From Marinomonas primoryensis (GTDB lineage: Bacteria > Pseudomonadota > Gammaproteobacteria > Pseudomonadales > Marinomonadaceae), in assembly GCF_013372285.1 (NCBI RefSeq), contig NZ_CP054301.1, forward strand, positions 310,001-374,000: 64,000 bases of DNA, read 5' to 3'. How positions within the stretch are numbered: position 1 is the stretch's first letter; each line of letters begins with the position of its first letter. Both the position numbers and the translations under genes were made by a program. A model generated the notes under the pieces. The model did no database searches. It saw only the letters and a list, made by a program, of their open reading frames with translations, and was not told the origin of the DNA. This document shows positions 54,871 to 63,112 of the stretch, in pieces.

Positions 54871-56112
54871 TTACTGATGTTCTTTAGCAATGCGCTCGCT
54901 GGCTTCTAACATAGTATGCAGCAGCACGTTGGCTCCGGCAGCGCATTCTTCAGGCGAACTGTATTCGGCTTCGTTGTGGCTGATGCCGTTTAGGCAGGGT
55001 GTGAAAATCATGCCGGTAGGGACTAAGTCCGCCATGTAACAAGCGTCGTGACCGGCGCCAGCGTAAATGTCCATGTGGCTGTAGCCGAGTTTTTCAGTGG
55101 CGGCTTTCACATCGTCGGAAGCATTAAACTCCACTGGGGCGAAATACCAAAAAGGGTCAATATTGACGTCTAAATCGTGTTCTTTGGCGATTTTTTCACA
55201 AAAGGCGATCAGTTCTTCATGCATGGTTAATAAAATGTCTGGGCGTGGGTTGCGAAGATCCGCGCTGAATTTCACATTGCCCGGAATCGTGTTGCGAGAG
55301 TTTGGCCATACTTGCATGAAACCAACGGTCCCTAAGCCATTTTCATGGCGAAGCGCGATGGCGTTCATTTCTGTAACGATCGAAGCCGCCGCTAACATGG
55401 CGTCTTTACGCAAGTGCATTGGCGTGGTGCCAGAGTGAGAAGGGCGGCCTATAACTTCAATGTTGTACCAGCGAATACCTTGGCCTAATCTGACGATGCC
55501 AATGGCTTTCTTTTCGTCTTCAAGAATGGGACCTTGCTCTATGTGTGCTTCAAAAAAGGCGCCCATATTTCGACTGCCCAGTTCCATTTCACCTAAGTAA
55601 CCAATACGTTCTAGCTCGTCGCCAAGACGAATGCCATTTACGTCGGTCTTGTTTAGTTCGGTTTCTAGGTCAAAACGACCAACATAAGTGCCGGAACCTT
55701 GCATTGCAGGTTGGAAGCGTGAGCCTTCTTCGTTGGTCCACACGGAAAATTCCATGGCGGTTGGGGTTTCAATGTTGTTGTCATGAAGGGTGCGCAAAAC
55801 TTCTACACCGGAAAGTACGCCAAAGACCCCATCAAACTTACCGCCAGTGGGTTGCGTATCAAGATGGCTTCCGGTGCCGACGGCGGGTAAGTCGTTGTAT
55901 TTTCCAGGACGACGAGCAAAGATGTTTCCGATTTTATCGACCTCTACGTCACAGCCACAAGCTTTACACCAAGAAACGAAAAGATCGCGAGATTGCTTAT
56001 CTAAGTCCGTTCCAGCAAGACGATTACAACCGCCTTTTTTCGTTCCGCCAATATCGCCCATTTCCATTAATGTGTCCCAAAGGCGTTTCTCGTTGATACG
56101 AAGGTCTTGCAT
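54871..56112 (-). CDS. N-carbamoyl-beta-alanine / N-carbamoyl-L-amino acid amidohydrolase
   Basis: A 413-residue dinuclear-metal hydrolase of the M20-like allantoate/carbamoyl family. Ligand motifs are GTGSHLDTQPTGGKFDG, WTNEEGSRFQ, EAHIEQGPILE and GISHNEAEYSSPEE; the lid carries GRPSHSGTTPM. It releases CO2 and ammonia from the dihydropyrimidinase product, giving beta-alanine or an alpha-amino acid. First gene of the leftward trio, next to the regulatory region with RutR-like boxes. A second family member, HpxK, lies at 33186. Confidence 0.92.
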   Translation of the reverse strand: MQDLRINEKRLWDTLMEMGDIGGTKKGGCNRLAGTDLDKQSRDLFVSWCKACGCDVEVDKIGNIFARRPGKYNDLPAVGTGSHLDTQPTGGKFDGVFGVLSGVEVLRTLHDNNIETPTAMEFSVWTNEEGSRFQPAMQGSGTYVGRFDLETELNKTDVNGIRLGDELERIGYLGEMELGSRNMGAFFEAHIEQGPILEDEKKAIGIVRLGQGIRWYNIEVIGRPSHSGTTPMHLRKDAMLAAASIVTEMNAIALRHENGLGTVGFMQVWPNSRNTIPGNVKFSADLRNPRPDILLTMHEELIAFCEKIAKEHDLDVNIDPFWYFAPVEFNASDDVKAATEKLGYSHMDIYAGAGHDACYMADLVPTGMIFTPCLNGISHNEAEYSSPEECAAGANVLLHTMLEASERIAKEHQ

Positions 56113-56508
56113 AATTCTCTCCCAATATAATTTATATCTCTTTGAAAATACTTAACTATTTATTGAAATAAGTATTTATCAAAGAGAAATAAATATTCAT
56201 TAATGATTTTTGTTTTGAATGAATATTGACCAAAAGGTAAAACCTTTTTTTAAAAAAAGCCAATCATTTGTCCATTCATAAAAAAATAGAATGTATTACT
56301 CTCATACTGAATCGTGATTTAAATAGAAAAAAATATAGATGCTGTCTATTTGGTCAGCAATAAATAGGCCAACTTTCTATACTTTATTTTAATTTGACTC
56401 GTTCCTATGGCTTTCTTATGGTATTTTAACGCCTGATAAAAGCCGTAAAAGTAAGCAAAAACAGTGGTTTATCAATATAATTTTTTTCAATGAGAGTAGG
56501 CATACAGT
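56113..56508. other. AT-rich divergent regulatory region between the pyrimidine genes and tetR
   Basis: About 400 bases, very AT-rich, holding the promoters of the carbamoylase (leftward) and TetR (rightward) genes. A 10-bp dyad, AATATTCATT (56192-56201) with AATGAATATT (56218-56227), abuts the RutR-like box at 56226-56241. A further half-site, TGGTCA, occurs at 56351-56356 within TTTGGTCAGC. No gene is evident. Confidence 0.6.
56226..56241. promoter_or_regulatory. RutR-like operator upstream of the pyrimidine/hydantoin trio
   Basis: TTGACCA-AA-AGGTAAA matches the known RutR consensus TTGACCA-N2-TGGTCAA in all seven positions on the left and five of seven on the right. It lies 114 bases before the carbamoylase start, next to the RutR-like TetR gene. 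Confidence 0.65.
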
Positions 56509-57156
56509 TTGGCTGATCAAAGAGTAAGACGTACCAAGCAATCGATGAATAGAGAAGTGTTAGAATCACGTATATTACGCTCTGCAGAGATCATTTTTGC
56601 GGCTAAGGGCTTTAGTGGCGCATCTATGGAACGTATTGCAGAGATATCAAAAATATCCAAGCAGAATTTAATTTATTACTTTCCAAACAAAGACTTACTG
56701 TATAAAAGGGTGTTGAAAGAGATACTCGATATTTGGATTGAAAAGCTGTCTTTACTTGAAAGTGATGGTGCTACGCCAGAAGACGTAATACGTGGTTATG
56801 TGCGTGAAAAAATGCAACTTTCACGTTTGTACCCTAATGGCTCTAAAGTCTTTGCTCATGAGGTTATCAGCGGCGCTCCAGTCTTAAAAGACTACCTTTT
56901 AAGCCACCTTAAACCTCAATTTGACCGTGATGTAAAATTGGTTAAGTCATGGATAAATAAGGGATTAATAGACGATATTGATCCTGAACATTTGTTTTTT
57001 ACTATTTGGGCTGCAACTCAAACCTATGCCGATTTTTCTATTCAAATGGAAATTCTATTAGGTAAGACCAGTTTGGACCAAACGGATTTCGAACGGGCTG
57101 AAAACGCGGTAACCGAATTTGTTGTGCGCGCTCTTGGTGCTAAAAAAAATATTTAA
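56509..57156 (+). CDS. TetR-family regulator, RutR-like
   Basis: A 215-residue TetR protein with HTH SMERIAEISKISKQNLIYYF and the C-terminal effector domain pattern of RutR (ISGAPVLKDYLLSHLKPQFD, IWAATQTYADFSIQM). RutR binds uracil or thymine and controls pyrimidine catabolism. The open start is TTG, 8 bases after TAGG; the ATG at 56545 is an alternative. It sits between the pyrimidine-type genes and the F420 operon, with RutR-like boxes on both sides, and probably controls both. Confidence 0.88.
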   Translation: MADQRVRRTKQSMNREVLESRILRSAEIIFAAKGFSGASMERIAEISKISKQNLIYYFPNKDLLYKRVLKEILDIWIEKLSLLESDGATPEDVIRGYVREKMQLSRLYPNGSKVFAHEVISGAPVLKDYLLSHLKPQFDRDVKLVKSWINKGLIDDIDPEHLFFTIWAATQTYADFSIQMEILLGKTSLDQTDFERAENAVTEFVVRALGAKKNI

Positions 57157-57247
57157 AATAAATTCCTCTCCAATTTCCTTTCTTTATTTCTTAAAAGTAG
57201 CGTGATTATTGATAATGATTAACTAAAAAAATCTATATATTCATAGT

Positions 57248-57277
57248 CTTAACTCTTTAGTTAAGCATTTAGTTAAG
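57248..57277. promoter_or_regulatory. Dyad and direct repeats between tetR and cofG
   Basis: CTTAACT (57248-57254) and AGTTAAG (57259-57265) are inverted around a 4-nt spacer, and TTTAGTTAAG is then repeated 12 bases on (57256-57265, 57268-57277). It could be a second regulator site or a weak stem after tetR. Confidence 0.4.
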
Positions 57278-57367
57278 TTAGCTTTAACAACTGTGTTATT
57301 TTTTAGTGCGAGCGTTGAACCAAAAAAAACAATTTACTCCTTCGTAAATGACTGCTATTAATTTTTA

Positions 57368-57379
57368 TACCAAATGGTA
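57368..57379 (+). promoter_or_regulatory. RutR-like operator upstream of the F420 operon
   Basis: TACCA-AA-TGGTA is a perfect inverted repeat with the 2-base spacer of the RutR box core (ACCA-N2-TGGT). It is 37 bases before the cofG start and matches the core of the site at 56226-56241. Confidence 0.6.
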
Positions 57380-57415
57380 AAAAAGTTAATTTAATCATTA
57401 AAACGTGGAGTAAAT

Positions 57416-58555
57416 ATGATCTCTGTTTCTGAAGCCATATCTTATGAATTTGCTACTGGGCCAGACTTGTATGCACTCTGCCAGCAAGCCGCTAGCGCAC
57501 GTGATAACGCTTGGGGTATGCAGTTAACCTTTTCTAAAAAAGTATTTATCCCATTAACGAATATGTGTCGCGATTCTTGCGGCTATTGCACCTTTGTACA
57601 GTCCCCAGATTCTATTCATTCTAATTACATGACACCGGAGCAAGTGCTGAAAACTGCACACGAAGGCGCCGCGTTAGATTGTAAAGAAGCGTTATTTAGT
57701 TTGGGCGAACGACCAGAAGAACGTCATCAAAAAGCACGAGATTTGCTGGCGGCATTAGGTTATGACAACACGTTAGATTATCTGCATGACCAATGTGAAA
57801 GCGTCTTAACACACACTACATTATTGCCACACGTGAACGCCGGTGCATTGTCGTTTGATGAGTTGAAACGACTAAAGCCTGTTGCCGCCAGTATGGGGAT
57901 GATGCTGGAAAATGTTTCCAATGAATTGCTCAAAAAAGGGCAAGCGCATTATGCATGCCCAGACAAAACGCCAAAACGTCGACTCGATACTATCGAGCAA
58001 GCGGGTCGTCTTGATATCGCCTTTACCACCGGTATTTTAATCGGCATAGGCGAAAGTTGGGAAGAGCGAGTGCTTAGCCTGATTGCCATTCGTGATCGCC
58101 ATCTTGCTTATGGGCATGTCCAAGAAGTCATTATTCAAAACTTTCGCGCCAAAGCGGGTACCGCCATGGCGGGTTGCCAAGAACCGGATCTAGACGACAT
58201 GAAACGCACCATCGCCGTGGCGCGTTTGATCTTACCGGATGACATCAGTATTCAAGCGCCGCCAAATTTAGAAGTTGAATACGGCAGTTATATCAATGCC
58301 GGTATCAATGACTGGGGTGGTATCTCGCCACTCACCAAAGATTTCATTAACCCAGAAAGAGCATGGCCGCAGATCAGCAGCGTGGCGCAAGCGTGCGAAG
58401 GTCTGGGCTATTCGTTGGCAGAACGCCTCACCATTTATGACCGCTTTCAGCATCAAGAACACAAATATTTAACACCCAATTTAACGCAACGAGTCGCGTC
58501 ACTTATGAGTCGTGCCGCTCAAGCCAGTCGTCAGTTACAGGGAGACATCGCATGA
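57416..58555 (+). CDS. cofG: 7,8-didemethyl-8-hydroxy-5-deazariboflavin synthase subunit CofG
   Basis: A 379-residue radical SAM enzyme. The cluster motif CRDSCGYC (Cys51, 55, 58) follows KVFIPLTNM, the exact CofG context. Other CofG blocks are ALFSLGERPEERH, GMMLENVSNEL and IQNFRAKAGTAM. With CofH it builds the deazaflavin chromophore Fo from tyrosine and ribitylaminouracil. GGAG lies 5 bases before the ATG. First gene of a tight operon; it overlaps cofH by 4 bases. CofG and CofH are separate, unlike actinobacterial FbiC. Confidence 0.96.
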   Translation: MISVSEAISYEFATGPDLYALCQQAASARDNAWGMQLTFSKKVFIPLTNMCRDSCGYCTFVQSPDSIHSNYMTPEQVLKTAHEGAALDCKEALFSLGERPEERHQKARDLLAALGYDNTLDYLHDQCESVLTHTTLLPHVNAGALSFDELKRLKPVAASMGMMLENVSNELLKKGQAHYACPDKTPKRRLDTIEQAGRLDIAFTTGILIGIGESWEERVLSLIAIRDRHLAYGHVQEVIIQNFRAKAGTAMAGCQEPDLDDMKRTIAVARLILPDDISIQAPPNLEVEYGSYINAGINDWGGISPLTKDFINPERAWPQISSVAQACEGLGYSLAERLTIYDRFQHQEHKYLTPNLTQRVASLMSRAAQASRQLQGDIA

Positions 58556-59826
58556 ATCTATCGTCTTTAACGTCAACAAAAGCAACGTCAAGCAATGCCG
58601 CGTCAGAAAATTTTTCTTCATTAGATACGCTTCATTCTACTCAATGTAATGAGCTCGTTAGTGCTCCAGTCCAGGCAATACTGGAAAAAACTCTGCTGGG
58701 AGAAGAGCTGAATGTAGAAGACGCGTGCGTGCTTTTTGCAACGCAAGGTGCAGAAGCTCAAGCGGTATTAGACACCGCCGACAAGGTGCGTGAAAAACGA
58801 GTTGGTGACACAGGTACTTTTGTTATTACGCGAAACATAAACTTTACCAACGTGTGCTATATGGGCTGTCGTTTCTGTAATTTTGCCAAAGAAAAAGGCG
58901 ATGCAGAGGCGGAGTTTTTAACCGTTGAACAAGTAGCAGACAAAGCAGAAGAAGCGTGGGCTCGTGGTGCGACAGAAGTGTGTATTCAAGGCGGATTACA
59001 CCCAGACATAGGCGCGGATTATTACCGAGAATTAATTATCGCGGTGAAAAAACGCGTGCCAGAGATTCACATTCACGCCTTCTCACCCTTCGAAATCTGG
59101 TATGGCTGTAAAAAAGGGCGCCTTGAGCCAGAAGTGTTTTTGACTGAATTAAAAGCGCTGGGTTTAGGGTCCATGCCGGGCACCGCAGCAGAAATTCTGG
59201 ACACCGAAGTTCGCAAAAAATTGACCAAGAACAAACTCACCACAGAAGAGTGGGTACGAATCATTAAAGCCGCGCACTCTGTGGGTGTGCCGACAACCTC
59301 TACCATCATGTACGGCCACGTAGATCAGCCGATTCATTGGGCAAACCATCTAGCGTTATTGCGTGATATTCAAAAAGAAACCGGTGGCTTTACCGAGTTC
59401 GTGCCGCTGGGTTTTATCCATTATGAAACACGTTTGTATAACGATAACCCAGACAAAGTTCGTCCTGGACCGACGCAAGACGAGCATTTCAAAATGCACG
59501 CCATTGCGCGACTTATGTTGCAAGGTCACATCGATAACATTCAAGCCTCTTGGGTGAAAATGGGCCCAGAAGTGGCAACCAGAATGCTGCGCTCTGGCGC
59601 GAATGATCTGGGTGGCACCTTGATGAACGAAAGTATTTCTCGTGCTGCCGGTGCGACTCACGGCCAAGAAGTGTTTCCTGAAGACATGGTGGCAAACATT
59701 CAAGCCGCCGGTCTGAACGCGGTGCAACGTAGTACGAAATATGAGGTGGTGAGAACCTACGTTGTTGAAGAAAACAGCGCAAAAACGCCATTAACGGACC
59801 GCATTGCGATTCGAGGAGTGGCGTAA
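58552..59826 (+). CDS. cofH: 5-amino-6-(D-ribitylamino)uracil-L-tyrosine 4-hydroxyphenyl transferase CofH
   Basis: A 424-residue radical SAM enzyme. The cluster motif CYMGCRFC (Cys102, 106, 109) follows RNINFTNV. CofH blocks EVCIQGGLHPDIGADYY, HIHAFSPFEIWYG and ANDLGGTLMNESISRAAGA are intact. It joins the tyrosine-derived ring to the ribityluracil before CofG closes Fo. The first 40 residues are Ser/Thr-rich and variable. It overlaps cofG (ATGA) and cofD (TAATG). Confidence 0.96.
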   Translation: MNLSSLTSTKATSSNAASENFSSLDTLHSTQCNELVSAPVQAILEKTLLGEELNVEDACVLFATQGAEAQAVLDTADKVREKRVGDTGTFVITRNINFTNVCYMGCRFCNFAKEKGDAEAEFLTVEQVADKAEEAWARGATEVCIQGGLHPDIGADYYRELIIAVKKRVPEIHIHAFSPFEIWYGCKKGRLEPEVFLTELKALGLGSMPGTAAEILDTEVRKKLTKNKLTTEEWVRIIKAAHSVGVPTTSTIMYGHVDQPIHWANHLALLRDIQKETGGFTEFVPLGFIHYETRLYNDNPDKVRPGPTQDEHFKMHAIARLMLQGHIDNIQASWVKMGPEVATRMLRSGANDLGGTLMNESISRAAGATHGQEVFPEDMVANIQAAGLNAVQRSTKYEVVRTYVVEENSAKTPLTDRIAIRGVA

Positions 59827-60785
59827 TGACTGGGTTAAACATCACTTTATTGGCCGGTGGCGTAGGCGGTGCAAAAGCGGCCGAAGGCTTGGCTAAAAGC
59901 CATTACGCTAACTCAACTAAGATCATTGGCAACATTGCCGATGATGACGAATTTCATGGGCTTTGGGTCTCACCAGACATTGATACGCTGATTTATTCTC
60001 TAGGTGATCAGATTGATAGACAGCAAGGTTGGGGCCGAAAACACGAAACGCATCAAGTCTTAAGTGAGCTAAATGCCTTGGGGCAAGACACTTGGATGAC
60101 CTTAGGCGACTTGGATTTAGCCACGCACATTTATCGTACCAATCTGAAGCATCAAGGTGTCAGTGCCAGCGAGATAACTCAACGTTTAGCAAAGCGACAC
60201 GGTGTGACTCTGCCGATTTTGTTGCCAACCGACGATGTGGTGAAAACTCGAGTAAAGACGTCAAAAGGTTGGTTGTCGTTCCAAGAATTTTTTGTGCGCG
60301 AGCATTGTCAGCTGGACGTGATCGACATCGAGTATCAAGGTATTGAAAGCGCCAAACCAACTCAAGCTGCCTTGGACCAAATTGCTAATAGCGACGTGAT
60401 TATTATCGCGCCGAGCAATCCAATCGTGAGCATCGGCGCCATTCTCGCCGTACCTGAAATTCAACAAGCGATTGAGCACAGCGGCGCTTATGTCATCGCC
60501 GTATCGCCATTAATTGGCGGCAAAACGGTGAAAGGGCCCGCGGATAAAATGCTTGAAAGCGCGGGTAAAAGTATCGATTCGAAAGGGATTTATAGCTGTT
60601 ATTACACTTTTTTGAACGCCATGGTAATCGACGAAGAAGACCAGCAAGACACAACATGGTTGAAAGAGCAGGGGTTGGATGTGTTGGTGACGCCGACGTT
60701 GATGAAAACCCCAGAGGAAAAAACAGACTTAATGTCTCGCGTAGTTGAGTTTGCCTTAGCTTCCCAGAAACAGAGAGCCGCCTAA
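59826..60785 (+). CDS. cofD: 2-phospho-L-lactate transferase CofD
   Basis: A 319-residue CofD. Fo/GDP-binding motifs are LAGGVGGAKAAEGL, NIADDDEFHGLWVSPDIDT, MTLGDLDLATHI and IIAPSNPIVSIGAIL. It transfers the phospholactyl (or phosphoenolpyruvyl) moiety from the CofC product to Fo, making F420-0 or its dehydro form. The start lies in the cofH stop codon and the stop overlaps the cofC start. No frame defects seen. Confidence 0.96.
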   Translation: MTGLNITLLAGGVGGAKAAEGLAKSHYANSTKIIGNIADDDEFHGLWVSPDIDTLIYSLGDQIDRQQGWGRKHETHQVLSELNALGQDTWMTLGDLDLATHIYRTNLKHQGVSASEITQRLAKRHGVTLPILLPTDDVVKTRVKTSKGWLSFQEFFVREHCQLDVIDIEYQGIESAKPTQAALDQIANSDVIIIAPSNPIVSIGAILAVPEIQQAIEHSGAYVIAVSPLIGGKTVKGPADKMLESAGKSIDSKGIYSCYYTFLNAMVIDEEDQQDTTWLKEQGLDVLVTPTLMKTPEEKTDLMSRVVEFALASQKQRAA

Positions 60786-61486
60786 TGATAAAGCATTCGA
60801 CTTCTAATCACCCCAACGTCCATCATCTGATCGATAAGCTTTGTGTGGTGATTCCAATGAAATCACCAACGCGTTCTAAACAACGTTTGGTCGGTAGTTT
60901 GTCGGATTCGTCTCGCGAAAGTCTGTCTTTGACCTTGTTTCAAAACACCTTGGCATTTTTTAAGCGGCACTTTCCAATGCTGGATGTGCTGGTGGTGAGC
61001 GAATCGCTTGATGTGCTTAGTCTTGCTCAATCCTATGAAACAAATACTTTGTTTGATGACGGATCGAAAGGGTTAAACGGCGCGCTGGATTTTGCTTGCG
61101 ATTGGGTAAAGCAATCTGGATACGACAGTCAACTTATTGTGCCCAGTGATATTGCAGTACTAGATTATCAAGAGATTACCTCGTTAATCGCCGCGATTAA
61201 TGAGGCGCAAGTGGTGATTGCAGTAGCCAAAGATGGTGGCACGAATGCGTTGTTGACCTCGCCACCTGATGCCATCGATTTTCAATACGGTTATGAATCG
61301 GCGTCGGCCCACAAAGCCAATGCGCTGAATAATCGTTTGGTTTGTCGCAGTTTACATTTCGACAACCTTGCCTTGGATATTGATCACAGCGAAGACCTTC
61401 AAATGGCGGTGATACGCCAACCTAAGCGGTTTAAAGCATGGAAAGAACCTTCTCTATTACCCATTAAGGAGCATCATTATGCCTGA
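60785..61486 (+). CDS. cofC: 2-phospho-L-lactate (or PEP) guanylyltransferase CofC
   Basis: A 233-residue nucleotidyltransferase of the CofC/FbiD family. The nucleotide-binding VVIPMKSPTRSKQRLVGSLS (the PMK..xxKxRL signature) and the DDGSKGLNGAL and VPSDIAVL segments are visible. It activates phospholactate, PEP or 3-phosphoglycerate with GTP for CofD; the substrate type cannot be read from sequence. It overlaps cofE by 8 bases. Confidence 0.92.
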   Translation: MIKHSTSNHPNVHHLIDKLCVVIPMKSPTRSKQRLVGSLSDSSRESLSLTLFQNTLAFFKRHFPMLDVLVVSESLDVLSLAQSYETNTLFDDGSKGLNGALDFACDWVKQSGYDSQLIVPSDIAVLDYQEITSLIAAINEAQVVIAVAKDGGTNALLTSPPDAIDFQYGYESASAHKANALNNRLVCRSLHFDNLALDIDHSEDLQMAVIRQPKRFKAWKEPSLLPIKEHHYA

Positions 61487-62252
61487 TTCTATGAGCATGT
61501 TTCGTCTAATGGGATTACCGGATTTTCAAGTAGGCGATGATTTAGCGAAAAGCATTATTGACACCTTAATCACGCAAAACCAAACCCTTATGGAAGGTGA
61601 TATTTTGGTGATTGCGCACAAAGTGGTCTCTAAAAGCGAAGGGGCTTGCGCCTATTTAGACGAGATCACACCCAGTGAAGAAGCGATCGAACTGGCAAAA
61701 ACTGTTAATAAAGACCCACGTAAAGTGGAAGTCATTTTATCTCAGTCTAATCGCATAGTTCGAGCGATGAAACGACCTGATCAAGAAGAAGGCGTGCTGA
61801 TCGCCGAGCATAAAAACGGTTACATCTGCGCCAATGCAGCGGTGGATGAATCCAATGCGGATCATCCAGGACAGCTTATTTTATTACCCGAAGACCCTGA
61901 CAAAAGCGCGCGTGAACTTTGCCTCGTCTTAGAAAAACACTTTGGCTGTGCGTTAGGGGTGGTGATCAGCGATACCTTTGGTCGTCCTTGGCGACTGGGG
62001 CAAACCAACGTAGCGATTGGTTTAGCCAATGTGCCTGGGGTGATGTACATGTTGGGCGAAGAAGACGCCTTTGGACGACCTTTGAGTGTGACCGCGCCTG
62101 CGTTCGCCGACGAGCTCGCCGCCGCGTCGGGTTTATTGATGGAGAAAAGCGCTAAATCTCCGGTGATTATTTTCCGTGGCTTATCTTGGCCAAAAACAGA
62201 CAGCTCCAGCCGCGATCTTATTCGTGCTCACAATGAGGATCTCTTTCGATGA
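61479..62252 (+). CDS. cofE: Coenzyme F420:L-glutamate ligase CofE
   Basis: A 257-residue F420-0:gamma-glutamyl ligase. Conserved blocks are DILVIAHKVVSKSEG, ICANAAVDESN and VVISDTFGRPWRLGQTNVAIG. It adds glutamate residues to F420-0. It lacks the C-terminal nitroreductase domain of actinobacterial FbiB, so if the CofC/CofD product is dehydro-F420, the reducing step must be done by another protein. It overlaps cofC, and its stop overlaps the start of a 24-codon frame. Confidence 0.95.
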   Translation: MPDSMSMFRLMGLPDFQVGDDLAKSIIDTLITQNQTLMEGDILVIAHKVVSKSEGACAYLDEITPSEEAIELAKTVNKDPRKVEVILSQSNRIVRAMKRPDQEEGVLIAEHKNGYICANAAVDESNADHPGQLILLPEDPDKSARELCLVLEKHFGCALGVVISDTFGRPWRLGQTNVAIGLANVPGVMYMLGEEDAFGRPLSVTAPAFADELAAASGLLMEKSAKSPVIIFRGLSWPKTDSSSRDLIRAHNEDLFR

Positions 62253-62323
62253 AAGCAACGATGAAAAAAGCGATCAAAACAGCAATGACTGAATCAATGG
62301 GAAAAATGGTGGAAAAACTATGA
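62249..62323 (+). CDS. 24-residue open frame bridging cofE and fno (possible coupling peptide)
   Basis: An ATG at 62249 overlaps the cofE stop (ATGA), and the TGA at 62321-62323 overlaps the fno start (ATGA). The frame fills the whole 67-base gap. The peptide starts [13 protein letters not shown] and ends MGKMVEKL: basic, helical, Met/Lys-rich. It may serve only to carry ribosomes from cofE to fno, be a remnant, or be a real microprotein. Nothing in it matches a family I know. Confidence 0.45.
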   Translation: MKATMKKAIKTAMTESMGKMVEKL

Positions 62324-63012
62324 ATGACGCTACAAATAAAGTCGCCATCATTGGCGGAACGGGCCCACAAGGCAAAGGTCTTGCACTGCGTTTGGCACAA
62401 GCTGGCGTGAGTGTGGTGTTGGGTTCTCGTGATCCAGCGAAAGCACAAGAAACCGCGCTGCAATTGGTGAGTACCTTGGCAGAATTGGATTGTCAGGCGG
62501 ACATTACGGGTATGTCGATGGAAGACGCGACCAACGCCGCAGACAGTCTTGTCATCTTGTCGGTTCCTTATGCAGGTCACGACGCAACATTGACTAAGCT
62601 TGCGCCTTTACTGGTCGGCAAAGTCTTGGTCGACATTGTCGTACCCTTGGCACCGGGTAATCCGAAAGCCGTGGTCATGCCAGAAGCAGGTTCGGTAACG
62701 GAATCGGCTCAGTTGTTATTGGGCGATGCTATACCTGTCGTGGGTGCGTTGCATAACGTGTCGGCGATTACCTTGAACGATCTTTCTCGTTCTATTAATT
62801 GCGATATCTTGGTGTGCGGCAATGACCTAAATGCGAAGAAGCAAGTGATGGCATTGATCGAAAAAATGGGCACCAAAGCTTATAACGCAGGCCTTGCAGA
62901 AAGTGCTCGTTGTATCGAAGCGCTAACGCCGATTCTGATTCGTTTGAATATCTCGAAAGACGTGCCGTTCAGTCATGCGGGTATACGTATTTGTCCTCCA
63001 GACGAGCATTAA
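62320..63012 (+). CDS. fno: F420:NADPH oxidoreductase (NADPH-dependent F420 reductase)
   Basis: A 230-residue Fno/NpdG enzyme. The NADP-binding loop is [20 protein letters not shown] followed by LGSRDPAKA, and [11 protein letters not shown] and [13 protein letters not shown] match the deazaflavin side. It transfers hydride between NADPH and F420, here most likely making F420H2 for the oxidoreductase downstream. GGTGG precedes the ATG. Translationally linked to cofE through the 24-codon frame. Confidence 0.94.
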   Translation: MNDATNKVAIIGGTGPQGKGLALRLAQAGVSVVLGSRDPAKAQETALQLVSTLAELDCQADITGMSMEDATNAADSLVILSVPYAGHDATLTKLAPLLVGKVLVDIVVPLAPGNPKAVVMPEAGSVTESAQLLLGDAIPVVGALHNVSAITLNDLSRSINCDILVCGNDLNAKKQVMALIEKMGTKAYNAGLAESARCIEALTPILIRLNISKDVPFSHAGIRICPPDEH

Positions 63013-63112
63013 TTAACCACTGTGCTCGGCACATCGTGACAAGTTGTTTAGTTATTCGGTTGTTTTAAAAATTAGAAAACTATTAAAAGTATAATCATAA
63101 GAGGAACACATC

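Noticed and set aside
55545..56096. 183-codon plus-strand open frame
   Set aside because: It is antisense to the conserved carbamoyl amidohydrolase gene, its residues (Arg/Cys/Gln/His-rich) are not protein-like, and it has no ribosome site.
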